Source: Bacteroidales bacterium UBA5326
Lineage (GTDB): Bacteria; Bacteroidota; Bacteroidia; Bacteroidales; UBA932
Length of the DNA: 64,000 bases
Assembly (NCBI GenBank): GCA_002408205.1
Contig: DHQY01000011.1
Coordinates: 154,762-218,761, forward strand
Reading direction: 5' to 3'
This document shows positions 26,568 through 36,208 of the stretch, in pieces. Position numbers and translations under genes: made by a program. Under the pieces are notes generated by a model that saw only the letters and a program-made list of their open reading frames with translations, was not told where the DNA came from and did no database searches. Within the stretch, counting starts at the first letter, position 1; every line of letters starts with the position of its first letter.

Positions 26568-29500
26568 TTATTTTTTTGGTATTCGTATATTGAAGCACGC
26601 ACCTCCCCATTCGGAAGAGGAATAGGATATGGTCCCCTGATACTGGTCCAGAATGCCGCGGCAGATGGCCAGTCCCAGTCCCGTACCGCTGCTCTTTGTG
26701 GTGAAATTGGGCTTAAACAGCCTGTCCCTGTTTTCGGGCGCCACCCCCGGGCCGTTATCCGCAATCTGTATAAGGTATTGGTCGCTTTCTTCTTCCACAC
26801 GGACAGTGATCACTCCTATCGCCTGGGCTTCGACGGCCTGGATGGCATTGCCCAGCAAATTGACAAGTACGCGGATGATTTGGGACCGCTGTCCTACGAT
26901 CCGGGCTTCCTGAACTGACGGTTCAAAATGGATCTTAATATGTTCCGAGGTGGAAAACAGCACAATTTGTTCCCTGATTAGGGAGTTTAGTTCTATCTCG
27001 GTGGGGGCCTCGGAATGGAAACGTGAGAAATTGGAAAATTCTGTTGCGGTTTCCGAAAGAATATTGATCTGTTCCAGGAGCGAAGCGGCTACCTTGTCAA
27101 AATGTTCTGTCCATTTGGAAGAGCCTTCCTGTTTAAGGCGTATGAGGTGTTGTATGCTGAGCCTCATGGGGGTCAGCGGGTTCTTTATCTCGTGTGCGAT
27201 CTGACGGGCCATCTCGCGCCATGCGTGCTCCCGTTCGGATTGGGCCAGGCGCCGGGTACTTTCATCCAGATCGTCGGCCATTTTGTTGTAAGCCGCTACA
27301 AGCATTCCCAATTCGTCTTCCGAGGTATATACAATGTGCTCGGCTTTTTTTGTCACATCTATCTGGCTCAGTTTTTCCTCCAGAGCCACCAGAGGCCGGG
27401 TTATCTGGTTTGAAAACGTGAAACTCATGACAATGGCTGCCAGTAAAAGCAACAGGTACAGGTTGACGACGGCTGCCACAATGGAAGAAGTGTCTTTGGT
27501 TACATCTGTTTGTCCTGAAAGATAGGGCACATTTATATAGGCAACGAGTGTCCCATAGGTATTGTACAACGGAGCGTACATAGAATAATACGTCAGATTG
27601 CCTACCTGCTCTTTGTGCGTGAATTGGCGGCTCTCCCTCTCGTTCAGTTCCATGAACGCAGTGCCGTTCATGCGTGCGCTCAACAAATGGCGTTCGAATA
27701 TCTCAGGTTGCGAAGACCGCATAAGCCTTCCGTGGGGATCGTACAGGTTCACTTGTATCTGGATATTTGAAGATAGACGGTTCATGGTGTTCATCAGTTC
27801 CACCGCATTTCCCGTGGGATCATTGGATCGGTCTGCATGACGAATGTATTCTTCCAGCGACGCCTGGGCTGCCTGCATCTGATCCCTCATCTGTTTTTCG
27901 TTAGTTTCGTCGTACAGTTGCAAACCGAACCCCAGGCTCCCGAAGGCCATGAAAACAAGCGCCACGACAAGTGATCCAACCAATAACCAGGTGATCTTCC
28001 GGCGGAACGAATTTCGGGGCAGGTTTATTTGTATTTCCTTTGTGCGAAAAACTCCCAGGATGATAGAAAAAATGAACCCGTAGAACAAAAACAGATAGGA
28101 CAGGGATACTATGTATGGGAACGGACTGCGGAGGGGGCGGGTAATAATGAGTACTTTGTTTTCTGTTTTGTAAGTAAAATGCAGGTGCCTGTCTATCCTT
28201 TCCTGATAGAAACCGTCCTGACCCGGAGGGGTAATCTTGCTGGCATAGGGGTAATCCCCGCTGTTAGAAATTAATTTATCGTCTATGTATTTGGCATACG
28301 AATAATCGTAGGGTAATTTGAATTTATCGAGTTGCGATTTGTCTGAAAGCAGGGAGGGATATCCCAGCGCGTCCTTAATATAATGAGAATCCAGTTCAAT
28401 ATAAAGATCCTGTGAGCCTCCGTAACTGTAGTAGGTAAAAACGCCTATATAGCTTATATTCCCCAGTTTGTTGTCCACATTATAAAAATGGGAGTCGTCG
28501 GCCAGAGGTGTACCGTTGCGAAGCAATTCGCTGTGAAAAAAATTATAACAAGAGACCGGTCCGGGCAATCCGGCAACCATTAATACATCGCCCGGTTCGC
28601 AGATAGTTATCTGAATCTGGTATCGTTGCAGAAAATCCGAGAAATAATTTTCCTTTATGCGGGACAGAATCATATCGTGGTCCTGTTCCATCTGTATCAT
28701 TATGGACAGAATGGGGTCCATGGCAATGAGGCTCTCAACCCTGCGCAGCTGCATTTCCACTTCCAGGTCTCTTTCCACGGCCATCTTCTGTGTCCATACC
28801 TGGTCCAGATTATATTCCTTGATTTTGCCGTAATGCATGACCGTCAACAGGCTGTACAAAGCCGCAATGAAAACAAAAAGAAAAGTGAAGCGGGTTCCGG
28901 AGAAGAAAGACTGAACCGGAGCCCTGCTGACAAGCATAAGTACCCTTACAAGCAGGAAGAGGGCAAGGAACAGCAGCGTAATGGAGAAATACGCCAGGAC
29001 AGAAAACCAGGTTATCTCGTCCAGTTTGAAGAGTTCCAGTGTAATATTGGAATCCATCGTAAGAGAGCGCAACGTGTGGTGCACAAGAAGTATAATGCCA
29101 ATACCCGTAAGGACCAGGAGCGTGTAAACGGTTATCCGGTACGGTCGCTTTAGTCCGGAATAATCGGACACAAAGCTGAAACGTGCCATATAGATACTCC
29201 ATATGCCGAGATATACGAATAACGTATTGAGCATCATGGCTGCCAGGGAGTTCTCAAGGAACCCTCCTGCATAGAGAAGGGGAGAAAAGAACAGGCCGTC
29301 AAGTTGCAGGTATGAAGAAAAAGCAGAGCTGAGCAGACGAACAACTGTCAGTCCGGCTATAATGTATAAAGCATATTTGAACTGCCTGTTAAACCAAAAG
29401 AAAATAATAGTGGAAGCCATCAGGAAAAACAGGGCAAACCACCTGAGTATAACGGTATCTGAATACGTCTGTTTGGAGGTGTCGCTCAAAATGGTAAACA

Positions 29501-30125
29501 GAACACCATCGTTTTTTCCAAAGACAATGAATCCTTCATCGAGGTTTAGCGGAACAATGGAACAGTAATTAGGCAGTTTCAGGTCTTTGTTAATATGAGA
29601 ATTGACAAAATTATTGCTAAAAGGAAAGTCTGTCTGGATAAGGATACCGGTGAGAATATTCACGTTACCTTTTGAGTACACCCGCACTACATACCAGCCG
29701 CTTCCCAGGTTCATGTATTGCTCAGATTCATTCACTCCCGTAAGCGGTTGCTGAAGCAGCCTGTTACGCGAGAAAAACGAGAAGTTCGGGAATAAAACAT
29801 CGGGACTGTAGCTGTCGTTTATTATTGGGAAGGTGTTTACCCAGGACACAAGGCTATCCTCGACGTATTTGTATATGACCATGTCTTCTTCCACCCCTTT
29901 GTCCGAAAGCCATTGGGAAGCGTCTTCCTCCAATTCCCGCAACGCGAGCTTTTCTATGGTCACCTGCTTATTGTGGAGCACTTTTTCTACATCAACAAGA
30001 CGCAGCATTCTACGGTTGTGCGATGTGAGTTCAAAAAAGGAGAGAATCAGGCATAATGCTGCCAGGATGAGCGGAATGATCACCCGGTATTTTCGGATAT
30101 ATGGTACCAGGTCATTAATCTTCAT
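26568..30125 (-). CDS. NtrY-like membrane sensor histidine kinase, very large
   Basis: 1185 residues. An N-terminal membrane helix and an extracytoplasmic stretch are followed by several more helices (about 250-440), a second long extracytoplasmic stretch and further helices near 715 and 750. Next come a sensor region, another helix, HAMP (I-T-R-P-L-V-A-L-E-E-K-L), HisKA with His near residue 976 in Q-I-A-H-E-I-K-N-P-L-T-P, and HATPase (N-L-L-G-N-A-I-Q-A-V; D-N-G-P-G-V; G-T-G-L-G-L-A-I). Start at 30125 overlaps the rlmH stop as ATGA; the open frame upstream lies inside rlmH. Likely signals to the convergent NtrX-like regulator. Confidence 0.9.
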   Translation of the reverse strand: MKINDLVPYIRKYRVIIPLILAALCLILSFFELTSHNRRMLRLVDVEKVLHNKQVTIEKLALRELEEDASQWLSDKGVEEDMVIYKYVEDSLVSWVNTFPIINDSYSPDVLFPNFSFFSRNRLLQQPLTGVNESEQYMNLGSGWYVVRVYSKGNVNILTGILIQTDFPFSNNFVNSHINKDLKLPNYCSIVPLNLDEGFIVFGKNDGVLFTILSDTSKQTYSDTVILRWFALFFLMASTIIFFWFNRQFKYALYIIAGLTVVRLLSSAFSSYLQLDGLFFSPLLYAGGFLENSLAAMMLNTLFVYLGIWSIYMARFSFVSDYSGLKRPYRITVYTLLVLTGIGIILLVHHTLRSLTMDSNITLELFKLDEITWFSVLAYFSITLLFLALFLLVRVLMLVSRAPVQSFFSGTRFTFLFVFIAALYSLLTVMHYGKIKEYNLDQVWTQKMAVERDLEVEMQLRRVESLIAMDPILSIMIQMEQDHDMILSRIKENYFSDFLQRYQIQITICEPGDVLMVAGLPGPVSCYNFFHSELLRNGTPLADDSHFYNVDNKLGNISYIGVFTYYSYGGSQDLYIELDSHYIKDALGYPSLLSDKSQLDKFKLPYDYSYAKYIDDKLISNSGDYPYASKITPPGQDGFYQERIDRHLHFTYKTENKVLIITRPLRSPFPYIVSLSYLFLFYGFIFSIILGVFRTKEIQINLPRNSFRRKITWLLVGSLVVALVFMAFGSLGFGLQLYDETNEKQMRDQMQAAQASLEEYIRHADRSNDPTGNAVELMNTMNRLSSNIQIQVNLYDPHGRLMRSSQPEIFERHLLSARMNGTAFMELNERESRQFTHKEQVGNLTYYSMYAPLYNTYGTLVAYINVPYLSGQTDVTKDTSSIVAAVVNLYLLLLLAAIVMSFTFSNQITRPLVALEEKLSQIDVTKKAEHIVYTSEDELGMLVAAYNKMADDLDESTRRLAQSEREHAWREMARQIAHEIKNPLTPMRLSIQHLIRLKQEGSSKWTEHFDKVAASLLEQINILSETATEFSNFSRFHSEAPTEIELNSLIREQIVLFSTSEHIKIHFEPSVQEARIVGQRSQIIRVLVNLLGNAIQAVEAQAIGVITVRVEEESDQYLIQIADNGPGVAPENRDRLFKPNFTTKSSGTGLGLAICRGILDQYQGTISYSSSEWGGACFNIRIPKK

Positions 30126-30595
30126 ACGTGATGATAGGCTTCTCCCCTTATTATTGTAAAACATCTGTAGATTTGTTCCACGCACAATAAACGTACCAAT
30201 TGATGGGGAAGAGTAAGAGCGGAAAGTGACCATTTGGCCTGGGCTCTTTCATATACCTGGGGAGAGAATCCGTAGGCGCCTCCAATCGAAAAAAGCAGGG
30301 ATTTTGTACCTTTGCTCAGGTGTTGTTCTATTTGGAACGACATTTGCTTGGAAGAATAAGTAGTGCCGTTTTCATCGAATAAGACCAGGCAGTCCTGAAT
30401 TCCCACATTTTTCAGGAGCAAAAGTCCCTCTTTTTCTTTGATTTGTTGGATAGTGAGCCCTCCCGTATTTTTTATGTCGGGCAACTCTATGCGTTTGAAA
30501 CTGATGTAGTGCTGCAATCGCCTTTCATATTCGCGAATGCCTTCACGTAAATAAGCTTCCTGCGTTTTCCCGACACAAAGCAGTACGATGTTCAT
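30122..30595 (-). CDS. rlmH: 23S rRNA pseudouridine-1915 N3-methyltransferase
   Basis: SPOUT methyltransferase (157 residues). The SAM-binding knot shows F-S-I-G-G-A-Y-G-F and the C-terminal end carries L-T-L-P-H-Q-L-V-R-L-L-x-x-E-Q-I-Y-R-C-F, both diagnostic for RlmH. It is the leader of an rlmH-ntrY pair whose genes overlap by ATGA. A -7 promoter element lies exactly four bases before its ATG. Confidence 0.96.
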   Translation of the reverse strand: MNIVLLCVGKTQEAYLREGIREYERRLQHYISFKRIELPDIKNTGGLTIQQIKEKEGLLLLKNVGIQDCLVLFDENGTTYSSKQMSFQIEQHLSKGTKSLLFSIGGAYGFSPQVYERAQAKWSLSALTLPHQLVRLLCVEQIYRCFTIIRGEAYHHV

Positions 30596-30599
30596 AAGA

Positions 30600-30607
30600 C
30601 AAAAGTA
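30600..30607 (-). promoter_or_regulatory. -7 promoter element of rlmH
   Basis: Minus-strand TACTTTTG, then TCTT, then ATG: TAnnTTTG with N4 to the start codon, predicting a leaderless transcript. Confidence 0.55.
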
Positions 30608-30649
30608 AGAAATAATGTGTAACTTGCCGTGTTTTTAAAGGTATTTGTT

Positions 30650-31060
30650 ATGATTAAGAACACCTTAACCTATTTCCTGATGATGAGCGCCTGCCTCGTG
30701 TCCCATTCCGTTTTATTGGGACAGGACGAACAGTCAAGGGCTATATTCACGTCCATAGGTGAGGATATAAAAACTGGAGATGCCACTACATTTTCCCAGT
30801 GGTTTGCCGATGACATGGAAATAGATGTGTTGGGGAATGCAGGGGTATGCAGCAAAAGTCAGGCTCGCCAGGTAATGAAGAATTTCTATTCCAGATATAC
30901 ACCCAAATCTTTTACCATTGTGCACCTGAGCGGCACATTGCCTATGCGTTACTGCATAGGTACACTCATGGCAGGAGGGGAGCGTTTCAGAGTTACGCTT
31001 TTTGTCAAATCCCAGAGGGATTCACACAAAATCCAACAGATACGTATAGAAAAAGACTGA
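30650..31060 (+). CDS. DUF4783 family secreted protein
   Basis: 136 residues from ATG 30650. A signal peptide (hydrophobic stretch to about L-L-G-Q, residue 25) is followed by one small alpha-beta domain with F-A-D-D-M-E-I-D-V-L and K-N-F-Y-S-R-Y-T-P, matching the Bacteroidota DUF4783 (NTF2-like) family. No catalytic residues can be proposed. Upstream GTG 30629 would place seven residues before a second Met, so the ATG is preferred. Convergent with der, one base apart. Confidence 0.8.
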   Translation: MIKNTLTYFLMMSACLVSHSVLLGQDEQSRAIFTSIGEDIKTGDATTFSQWFADDMEIDVLGNAGVCSKSQARQVMKNFYSRYTPKSFTIVHLSGTLPMRYCIGTLMAGGERFRVTLFVKSQRDSHKIQQIRIEKD

Positions 31061-31061
31061 T

Positions 31062-32369
31062 CTACTTCTGCCTTATAAAGATCTGAACAGGAGTTCCCTT
31101 AAAACTGAAATGCGTACGTAATTTGTTTTCAAGGAAACGCTTGTAATCTTCACGTACATATTGCGGCAGGTTGCAGAAGAATGCGAACGAAGGGCAGGGT
31201 GTGGGCAACTGGGTGATGAACTTAATCTTAATGAACTTACCTTTCAGGGCGGGCGGAGGAAAATTCTCGATTTCCGGAAGCATCACCTCATTAAGCCGTG
31301 AGGTGGGAATGCGCCTGTTTCTGTTTTGATATACTTCTTCTGCTGCTTCCAGCACATTAAGAATTCGCTGTTTATTGGTTACGGAAGTGAAAATAATGGG
31401 TACATCCGAAAAGGGAGCTAATTTGGTCCGGATCTCACGTTCGTATTCCTTGAGCGTATTACTTTCTTTTTCAATCAGGTCCCATTTATTTACTACCACA
31501 ACACATCCTTTTTTGTTCCGGAGGATCAGCTGTAAAACGCTCATGTCCTGCGATTCAATTCCCTTCTCTGCATCTGTCATCAGTACGCAAACGTCTGCAA
31601 ATTCAATGGAACGGATTGCCCTCATGGAAGAATAAAATTCAAGATCTTCCTTTTTCTTGTTTTTCTTACGCAATCCGGCGGTGTCGATGAGCATGAATTC
31701 GTGTCCGAATTTATTATAATAGGTAGCTATTGAATCCCGCGTAGTGCCGGCAATGGGCGTAACAATATTTCGTTCCTGTCCCAGCAGGGCGTTGGTAAGC
31801 GACGATTTTCCCACATTCGGACGTCCCACAATGGCAATATGCGGTATATTTTTTTCTTCTTCTTTTATCTCAGATGCCGGGGGAAGCAGTTCCAGCACTT
31901 TATCCAACAGATCGCCTGTTCCGCTTCCGTTTGCTGCAGCAATACTGATGGGCTCACCAAGGCCCAGGGCATTGAATTCAAAAGTATCGTAGATTTTGCC
32001 GCCATGGTCCACTTTATTAACGACAACAATGACCGGCTTGCGGGTGCGCCTGAGCAATTTGGCAATGGATGTGTCGTAATCTGTTATTCCGGTCTGTACG
32101 TCAACCAAAAAGATTACAAGGTCTGCTTCGTCTATGGCCAGCAGTACCTGTTTGCGGATCTCTTCCTCAAACAGATCATCTGAATTTTCTGCGTATCCTC
32201 CCGTGTCAATAACGGAAAACTCCCGGCCGTTCCAGTCACTTTTTCCGTAATGCCTGTCCCGGGTTACACCCGCCACTTCGTCTACGATAGCCTGGCGCAT
32301 ACCCACCAGGCGGTTGAACAGGGTTGATTTTCCTACGTTAGGTCTTCCTACAATTGCTACAATACTCAT
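31062..32369 (-). CDS. der: Ribosome biogenesis GTPase Der (EngA)
   Basis: Double-GTPase needed for 50S assembly (435 residues). Both G domains are complete: first [17 protein letters not shown]; second [17 protein letters not shown]. The C-terminal KH-like domain ends with S-F-K-G-T-P-V. It is the last gene of the prs-nadE-small membrane protein-der run; its start overlaps the upstream small gene by 32 bases. Confidence 0.97.
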   Translation of the reverse strand: MSIVAIVGRPNVGKSTLFNRLVGMRQAIVDEVAGVTRDRHYGKSDWNGREFSVIDTGGYAENSDDLFEEEIRKQVLLAIDEADLVIFLVDVQTGITDYDTSIAKLLRRTRKPVIVVVNKVDHGGKIYDTFEFNALGLGEPISIAAANGSGTGDLLDKVLELLPPASEIKEEEKNIPHIAIVGRPNVGKSSLTNALLGQERNIVTPIAGTTRDSIATYYNKFGHEFMLIDTAGLRKKNKKKEDLEFYSSMRAIRSIEFADVCVLMTDAEKGIESQDMSVLQLILRNKKGCVVVVNKWDLIEKESNTLKEYEREIRTKLAPFSDVPIIFTSVTNKQRILNVLEAAEEVYQNRNRRIPTSRLNEVMLPEIENFPPPALKGKFIKIKFITQLPTPCPSFAFFCNLPQYVREDYKRFLENKLRTHFSFKGTPVQIFIRQK

Positions 32370-32550
32370 GGCTTTTGGTATAAAGTTTCCGTTCTTTTTC
32401 TTTGGGGCAAATTATTCCTTTCCGCCGCATATCACGGTTTTTACCTATGGAAGTCTCGGGAAACGTCCCGTCTTTTTTCAAAAGGATTCCCACGGCAAGT
32501 GCAGCAATACAAAAGGCTATCACAGCCAGGGATAACAAAAAGGTACTCAT
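32338..32550 (-). CDS. Small single-pass membrane protein, conserved in Bacteroidales
   Basis: 70 residues: one membrane helix (about 2-25), then [14 protein letters not shown] and a basic tail with three cysteines (I-C-P; Y-C-S-N-C). A similar helix followed by G-x-F-P-x-T-x-x-G-x-N-x-x-x is, as I recall, found in small Bacteroidales proteins of unknown role. The start ATG overlaps the nadE stop (TAATG), and the 3' end runs 32 bases into der. This placement in a tight operon supports it as real. Confidence 0.72.
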   Translation of the reverse strand: MSTFLLSLAVIAFCIAALAVGILLKKDGTFPETSIGKNRDMRRKGIICPKEKERKLYTKSHEYCSNCRKT

Positions 32551-33386
32551 TATGTAAAATACAGGCATTTATTCTGCGGAAGCAAAGGGCGTTCGCTTAC
32601 GGCCAGAACGGGGGGGCACTGCAGGACAGTGTGCTCCATATGGCTGATCCTTTCGGTCACTATTCGAATGCATTCCGGATTGGCCCCTGTCCCGGTGACT
32701 TCCTCTGCGCTTCTGCCGTGTTCAGTCAGATCTTCCAGCATGGGGTCAAGAACGGGAAATGGCGGAATGGTACAGCTGCCGGTTTGTTCCGGCGCCAGAT
32801 CGGCCGAAGGTTCCTTTCTGATTGTATGCCAGGGAATTCGTTCTATGTCCCTGTTAATGAAACCGGCAAGTTCATAAACCCGGGTCTTGAAGATGTCACC
32901 GATAACCATGAGGTCCCCGGCAAGGTCGCCGTATATTGTACCGTAGTCCATTGCCAGTTCACTTTTGTTGATAGTGTTAAGGGCTACTACATTTTTCTGT
33001 CCGGCATAATACATTAAAAAAATCGCACGAATACGGGACTGAATCTTTTCTTCTTCAGCTGCATTATGATGACTGTGTTCGAATAAAGGAGAAAGTTCAC
33101 GCAGTATTTTGCTGTAAACAGAATCTATGGGTATGACCTTGTGTTCAATTTCATTCGCTTCGCATATGGCAATTCCGTCTGTCAGCGAATGAACGGTAGA
33201 AAGGGGACCGGGCATCAGCAACCCGTGGACCTTCTCCTTCCCTAAAGCATCAATGGCCAGGCAGGTCACAACAGCAGAGTCAATCCCGCCGGATATGCCG
33301 ACTATAGCGCCGTCCTTTCCGGTTTCTTTGGTAAAACGGCCGATGCCGTTCACAAGACGATGATATAACTCCAGCGTAGAAAGCAT
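32550..33386 (-). CDS. nadE: NH3-dependent NAD+ synthetase
   Basis: Amidates deamido-NAD. 278 residues, without the glutaminase domain of the long form. The P-loop-type S-G-G-I-D-S-A lies at about residues 33-39. Further conserved segments are N-K-S-E-L-A-M-D-Y-G-T-I-Y-G-D and K-E-P-S-A-D-L-A-P. Start and stop each overlap a neighbour by one base (TAATG with prs, and again with the small membrane gene), so prs and nadE, both phosphoribosyl/NAD-related, are translationally coupled. Confidence 0.95.
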   Translation of the reverse strand: MLSTLELYHRLVNGIGRFTKETGKDGAIVGISGGIDSAVVTCLAIDALGKEKVHGLLMPGPLSTVHSLTDGIAICEANEIEHKVIPIDSVYSKILRELSPLFEHSHHNAAEEEKIQSRIRAIFLMYYAGQKNVVALNTINKSELAMDYGTIYGDLAGDLMVIGDIFKTRVYELAGFINRDIERIPWHTIRKEPSADLAPEQTGSCTIPPFPVLDPMLEDLTEHGRSAEEVTGTGANPECIRIVTERISHMEHTVLQCPPVLAVSERPLLPQNKCLYFT

Positions 33387-34336
33387 TATAAAGTAAATTT
33401 ACCGCTAATAGACTGATAATTGTATACTTTTTCAATAATATCGGCAAAATCTCCGGCAATGGAGATCACTTTGATTTTGCTCCGGTCTACGTTGGGATCG
33501 CTACACAGGGGGATAGTGTCCGTGACAATGACTTCGGTGAGCGCAGAATTGGCTATGGTATTATAGGCAAGGCCCGACAATACGGGATGAGTGGCAATGG
33601 CCCGGACACTGCGGGCTCCTTTGGCCATCATCATATCGGCTGCTTTGGCAATGGTGCCTCCTGTGTCTATCATATCGTCCAGAATCACAATGTTCCTGTC
33701 CTCCACATCGCCTATCGCAGTCATGCTGCCCACCACATTGGCTTTTTCACGGGATTTGTGGCAAATAATAAGGGGACACTCCAGTTTGCGGGAATAGGCA
33801 TTGGCTCTTTTGGCACCACCCATATCGGGTGCCGCCACGGACAGGTTCTCTAAGTTCAGGCTTTTAATATAAGGAACGAAAACCGAACTGGAATAAACGT
33901 GGTCAACGGGGAAATCAAAGAAGCCCTGTATCTGGTCTGCGTGCAGGTCCATGGTCATAACCCGGTCGCATCCAACGGCATGCAACAGGTTAGCCACCAT
34001 TTTAGCACCAATGGACACACGCGGTCTGTCTTTCCGGTCCTGCCTGGCCCATCCGAAATAAGGCATAACGGCTATCACCTTGTATGCCGAAGCTCTTTTA
34101 GCCGCATCAATTGTAAGGAGGAGCTCAAACAAGTTGTCAACCGGAGGGAAAGTAGATTGAATGATGAATACGGTTGCGCCACGAACACTCTCGTCAAATG
34201 CAGGTTGAAACTCTCCGTCGCTGAAAACCGTTACGGACGAAAGACCAAGCGGGGAGCCAAGATGCGAGGCTATGCGTTCCGCAAGGTAACGGGACCCACG
34301 GCAGGAAAACACTTTGAATAAGTGAAGATGATCCAT
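33386..34336 (-). CDS. prs: Ribose-phosphate pyrophosphokinase
   Basis: PRPP synthase (316 residues, normal size). Visible motifs: F-S-D-G-E-F-Q; the catalytic flexible region Y-F-G-W-A-R-Q-D-R-K-D-R-P; M-D-L-H-A-D-Q-I-Q-G-F-F; and the PRPP-binding loop I-V-I-L-D-D-M-I-D-T-G-G-T. ATG at 34336 gives the normal start; the frame extends further upstream through a promoter element. First gene of the prs-nadE-small-der run. Confidence 0.96.
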   Translation of the reverse strand: MDHLHLFKVFSCRGSRYLAERIASHLGSPLGLSSVTVFSDGEFQPAFDESVRGATVFIIQSTFPPVDNLFELLLTIDAAKRASAYKVIAVMPYFGWARQDRKDRPRVSIGAKMVANLLHAVGCDRVMTMDLHADQIQGFFDFPVDHVYSSSVFVPYIKSLNLENLSVAAPDMGGAKRANAYSRKLECPLIICHKSREKANVVGSMTAIGDVEDRNIVILDDMIDTGGTIAKAADMMMAKGARSVRAIATHPVLSGLAYNTIANSALTEVIVTDTIPLCSDPNVDRSKIKVISIAGDFADIIEKVYNYQSISGKFTL

Positions 34337-34358
34337 TGTTTTTTTTTGAAAGATGAGG

Positions 34359-34366
34359 CAAAGATA
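34359..34366 (-). promoter_or_regulatory. -7 promoter element of prs
   Basis: Minus-strand TATCTTTG, 22 bases before the prs ATG. It lies in the 45 bases between engB and prs, so prs has its own promoter although engB is upstream on the same strand. Confidence 0.5.
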
Positions 34367-34381
34367 CAAGAAAAAACATAA

Positions 34382-34981
34382 TCAGGTATTCTCCGCGAGG
34401 ATGGTGCCGATATAATCCAGTACCTCGCGGCGTCCAAGTGAGGTGGTGGAAGAGCTTACAAACGAAGGCGGAAGCTCCTCCCAGTATTCCAGTAATTCTT
34501 TTTTTATGGACTGAATCTTTTTCTCAAGCGCCGTACGCGAAAGTTTATCGGCCTTGGTGAAGATCAGTGCAAAAGGAATGTTCAGTTCTCCCAGCTTCAA
34601 AAGGAACTCAAGATCAATTTTCTGTAAGGGATGACGGCAGTCAAGCAAAACAAACAGCAGCGTCATCTGGCGGGAACGGCAAATATAGCCGAAGATCATG
34701 GCAGAGAGCGCTTCTCTTTTTAGTTTGGATACTTTGGCAAAACCATAGCCGGGAAGGTCCACGACCGTCCACCGGTCATCAATGAGAAACCGGTTAATCA
34801 GCTGGGTTTTTCCGGGGGTAGACGAAGTATGCGCCAGGCCGTTATTACCGCATAACATGTTAATGAGCGAAGATTTTCCCACATTGGACCGTCCTATGAA
34901 TGCAAATTCATGCATGTTATGTTCGGGCAGTTGTTCCACAGAAGGAACACTCAGCAAAAAAGAAGAGCGGCGTATTTCCAT
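34382..34981 (-). CDS. engB: Ribosome biogenesis GTPase YsxC/EngB
   Basis: 199 residues with a single G domain: G1 G-R-S-N-V-G-K-S-S, G2 near S-S-T-P-G-K-T, G3 D-L-P-G-Y-G-F-A, G4 T-K-A-D, G5 S-S-T. Essential 50S assembly factor in many bacteria. A -7 element ends four bases before its ATG, and the divergent neighbour xseA shows the same arrangement. Confidence 0.96.
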   Translation of the reverse strand: MEIRRSSFLLSVPSVEQLPEHNMHEFAFIGRSNVGKSSLINMLCGNNGLAHTSSTPGKTQLINRFLIDDRWTVVDLPGYGFAKVSKLKREALSAMIFGYICRSRQMTLLFVLLDCRHPLQKIDLEFLLKLGELNIPFALIFTKADKLSRTALEKKIQSIKKELLEYWEELPPSFVSSSTTSLGRREVLDYIGTILAENT

Positions 34982-34985
34982 GTCG

Positions 34986-34993
34986 CAAAGTTA
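34986..34993 (-). promoter_or_regulatory. -7 promoter element of engB
   Basis: Minus-strand TAACTTTG, then CGAC, then the engB ATG. Matches TAnnTTTG with N4, predicting a leaderless transcript. Confidence 0.55.
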
Positions 34994-35014
34994 CAATTTT
35001 CCGGCCATTTTCCA

Positions 35015-35022
35015 TATATTTG
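35015..35022 (+). promoter_or_regulatory. -7 promoter element of xseA
   Basis: TATATTTG, then TGAT, then ATG at 35027. Matches TAnnTTTG with N4. A second in-frame ATG lies 9 bases further on, so either a leaderless start or a 10-base leader is possible. Confidence 0.55.
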
Positions 35023-35026
35023 TGAT

Positions 35027-36205
35027 ATGCACAAAATGGATCTTCTGGAACTACAGGAACGTTTACAAAATGCTGTTTCCGAGGCATTCCCCGAGTCTTG
35101 CTGGGTGCGGGCGGAAATAAACCAGCTGTCTGTACGCAACGGTCACTGTTACATGGAACTGGTACAGAAAGATCCGGACAGTCATAACCTGGTGGCGAAG
35201 GCTCAGGCAGTTGTCTGGTCCAATGTATTCCTTTTCTTAAAACCTTTCTTTGAGTCTTCAACAGGTATGCCACTTAATGCCGGGTTACAGGTTCTCCTGA
35301 AAGTGGAGCCCCGCATGCACCCGTTATACGGTCTCAGCCTGAACGTAAGCGATGTGGACCCGTCTTTTACACTCGGAGGGGTGGAGCTGGAAAGAAGAAA
35401 AACGCTGGAAAGACTTGAAAAAGAAGGCATCATTGACATGAATCTTCAACTGCCTTTTCCAAGGATTCCCAGATGCCTGGCTGTTATTTCGTCCGATAAG
35501 GCGGCCGGTTACCAGGATTTTGCCAATCATTTGTCTCAATCGGGGTATGCTTTCCGGGTCAGGTTGTTTCAGGCACTTATGCAGGGTTCAGGGGCCTCGG
35601 CCAGTATCATAGATGCCATGGATAAGGTGGCAGCGGCCGGATCGGGAAGGGATGGAGGATATGACGTACTCCTGATCCTCAGGGGAGGCGGTGCCGTAAC
35701 CGATCTTCATTGCTTTGACGATTATTCACTGGCGGCCAACATTGCCCAGTTTCCCATTCCCGTGATCACAGGAATAGGTCATTTCAGAGATGTGCACATT
35801 GCAGACAGGGTGGCGCATATGGCGTTGAAAACACCTACTGCGGCTGCCGATTTTCTAATCGATTGCCTGGCTGCCGAAGATGAAGAACTGGAGCAGACCG
35901 GGCGCCGGATTGAAAGAGCCATGCAAAACCGCTTCAACCAGGAAGAAATATACCTTTCGCACGTGTTAAAAGATTTGAAGGGAGCCGTAAGATGGCTTGT
36001 CGGACAGCACCATCACAACCTTGATTTGCTGGAAGAACGTGTGGTAAGAAATAATCCGCTTACCATTTTACAGAAAGGATATTCCATTACGGTATATCAG
36101 GGCAGGGCGGTACGTGAGGTTTCCGTACTCAGGCCCGGTGAGCAGGTTAAGGTCCTGCTGGCCGATGGAAGTTTCCTCTCTACAGTAATAGAAACAGAAA
36201 AATAA
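35027..36205 (+). CDS. xseA: Exodeoxyribonuclease VII large subunit
   Basis: 392 residues, near the family norm. The N-terminal OB fold (W-V-R-A-E-I-N-Q-L near residue 24) is followed by the catalytic region with D-V-L-L-I-L-R-G-G-G-A, I-T-G-I-G-H-F-R-D-V-H-I-A-D and K-T-P-T-A-A-A, the latter containing the His-Asp metal site. The usual G-H-E-x-D reads G-H-F-R-D here. ATG 35027 was chosen over an in-frame ATG far upstream, which would lie inside engB and across both promoters. Overlapping frames indicate co-transcription with xseB. Confidence 0.94.
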   Translation: MHKMDLLELQERLQNAVSEAFPESCWVRAEINQLSVRNGHCYMELVQKDPDSHNLVAKAQAVVWSNVFLFLKPFFESSTGMPLNAGLQVLLKVEPRMHPLYGLSLNVSDVDPSFTLGGVELERRKTLERLEKEGIIDMNLQLPFPRIPRCLAVISSDKAAGYQDFANHLSQSGYAFRVRLFQALMQGSGASASIIDAMDKVAAAGSGRDGGYDVLLILRGGGAVTDLHCFDDYSLAANIAQFPIPVITGIGHFRDVHIADRVAHMALKTPTAAADFLIDCLAAEDEELEQTGRRIERAMQNRFNQEEIYLSHVLKDLKGAVRWLVGQHHHNLDLLEERVVRNNPLTILQKGYSITVYQGRAVREVSVLRPGEQVKVLLADGSFLSTVIETEK

Positions 36206-36208
36206 GAT

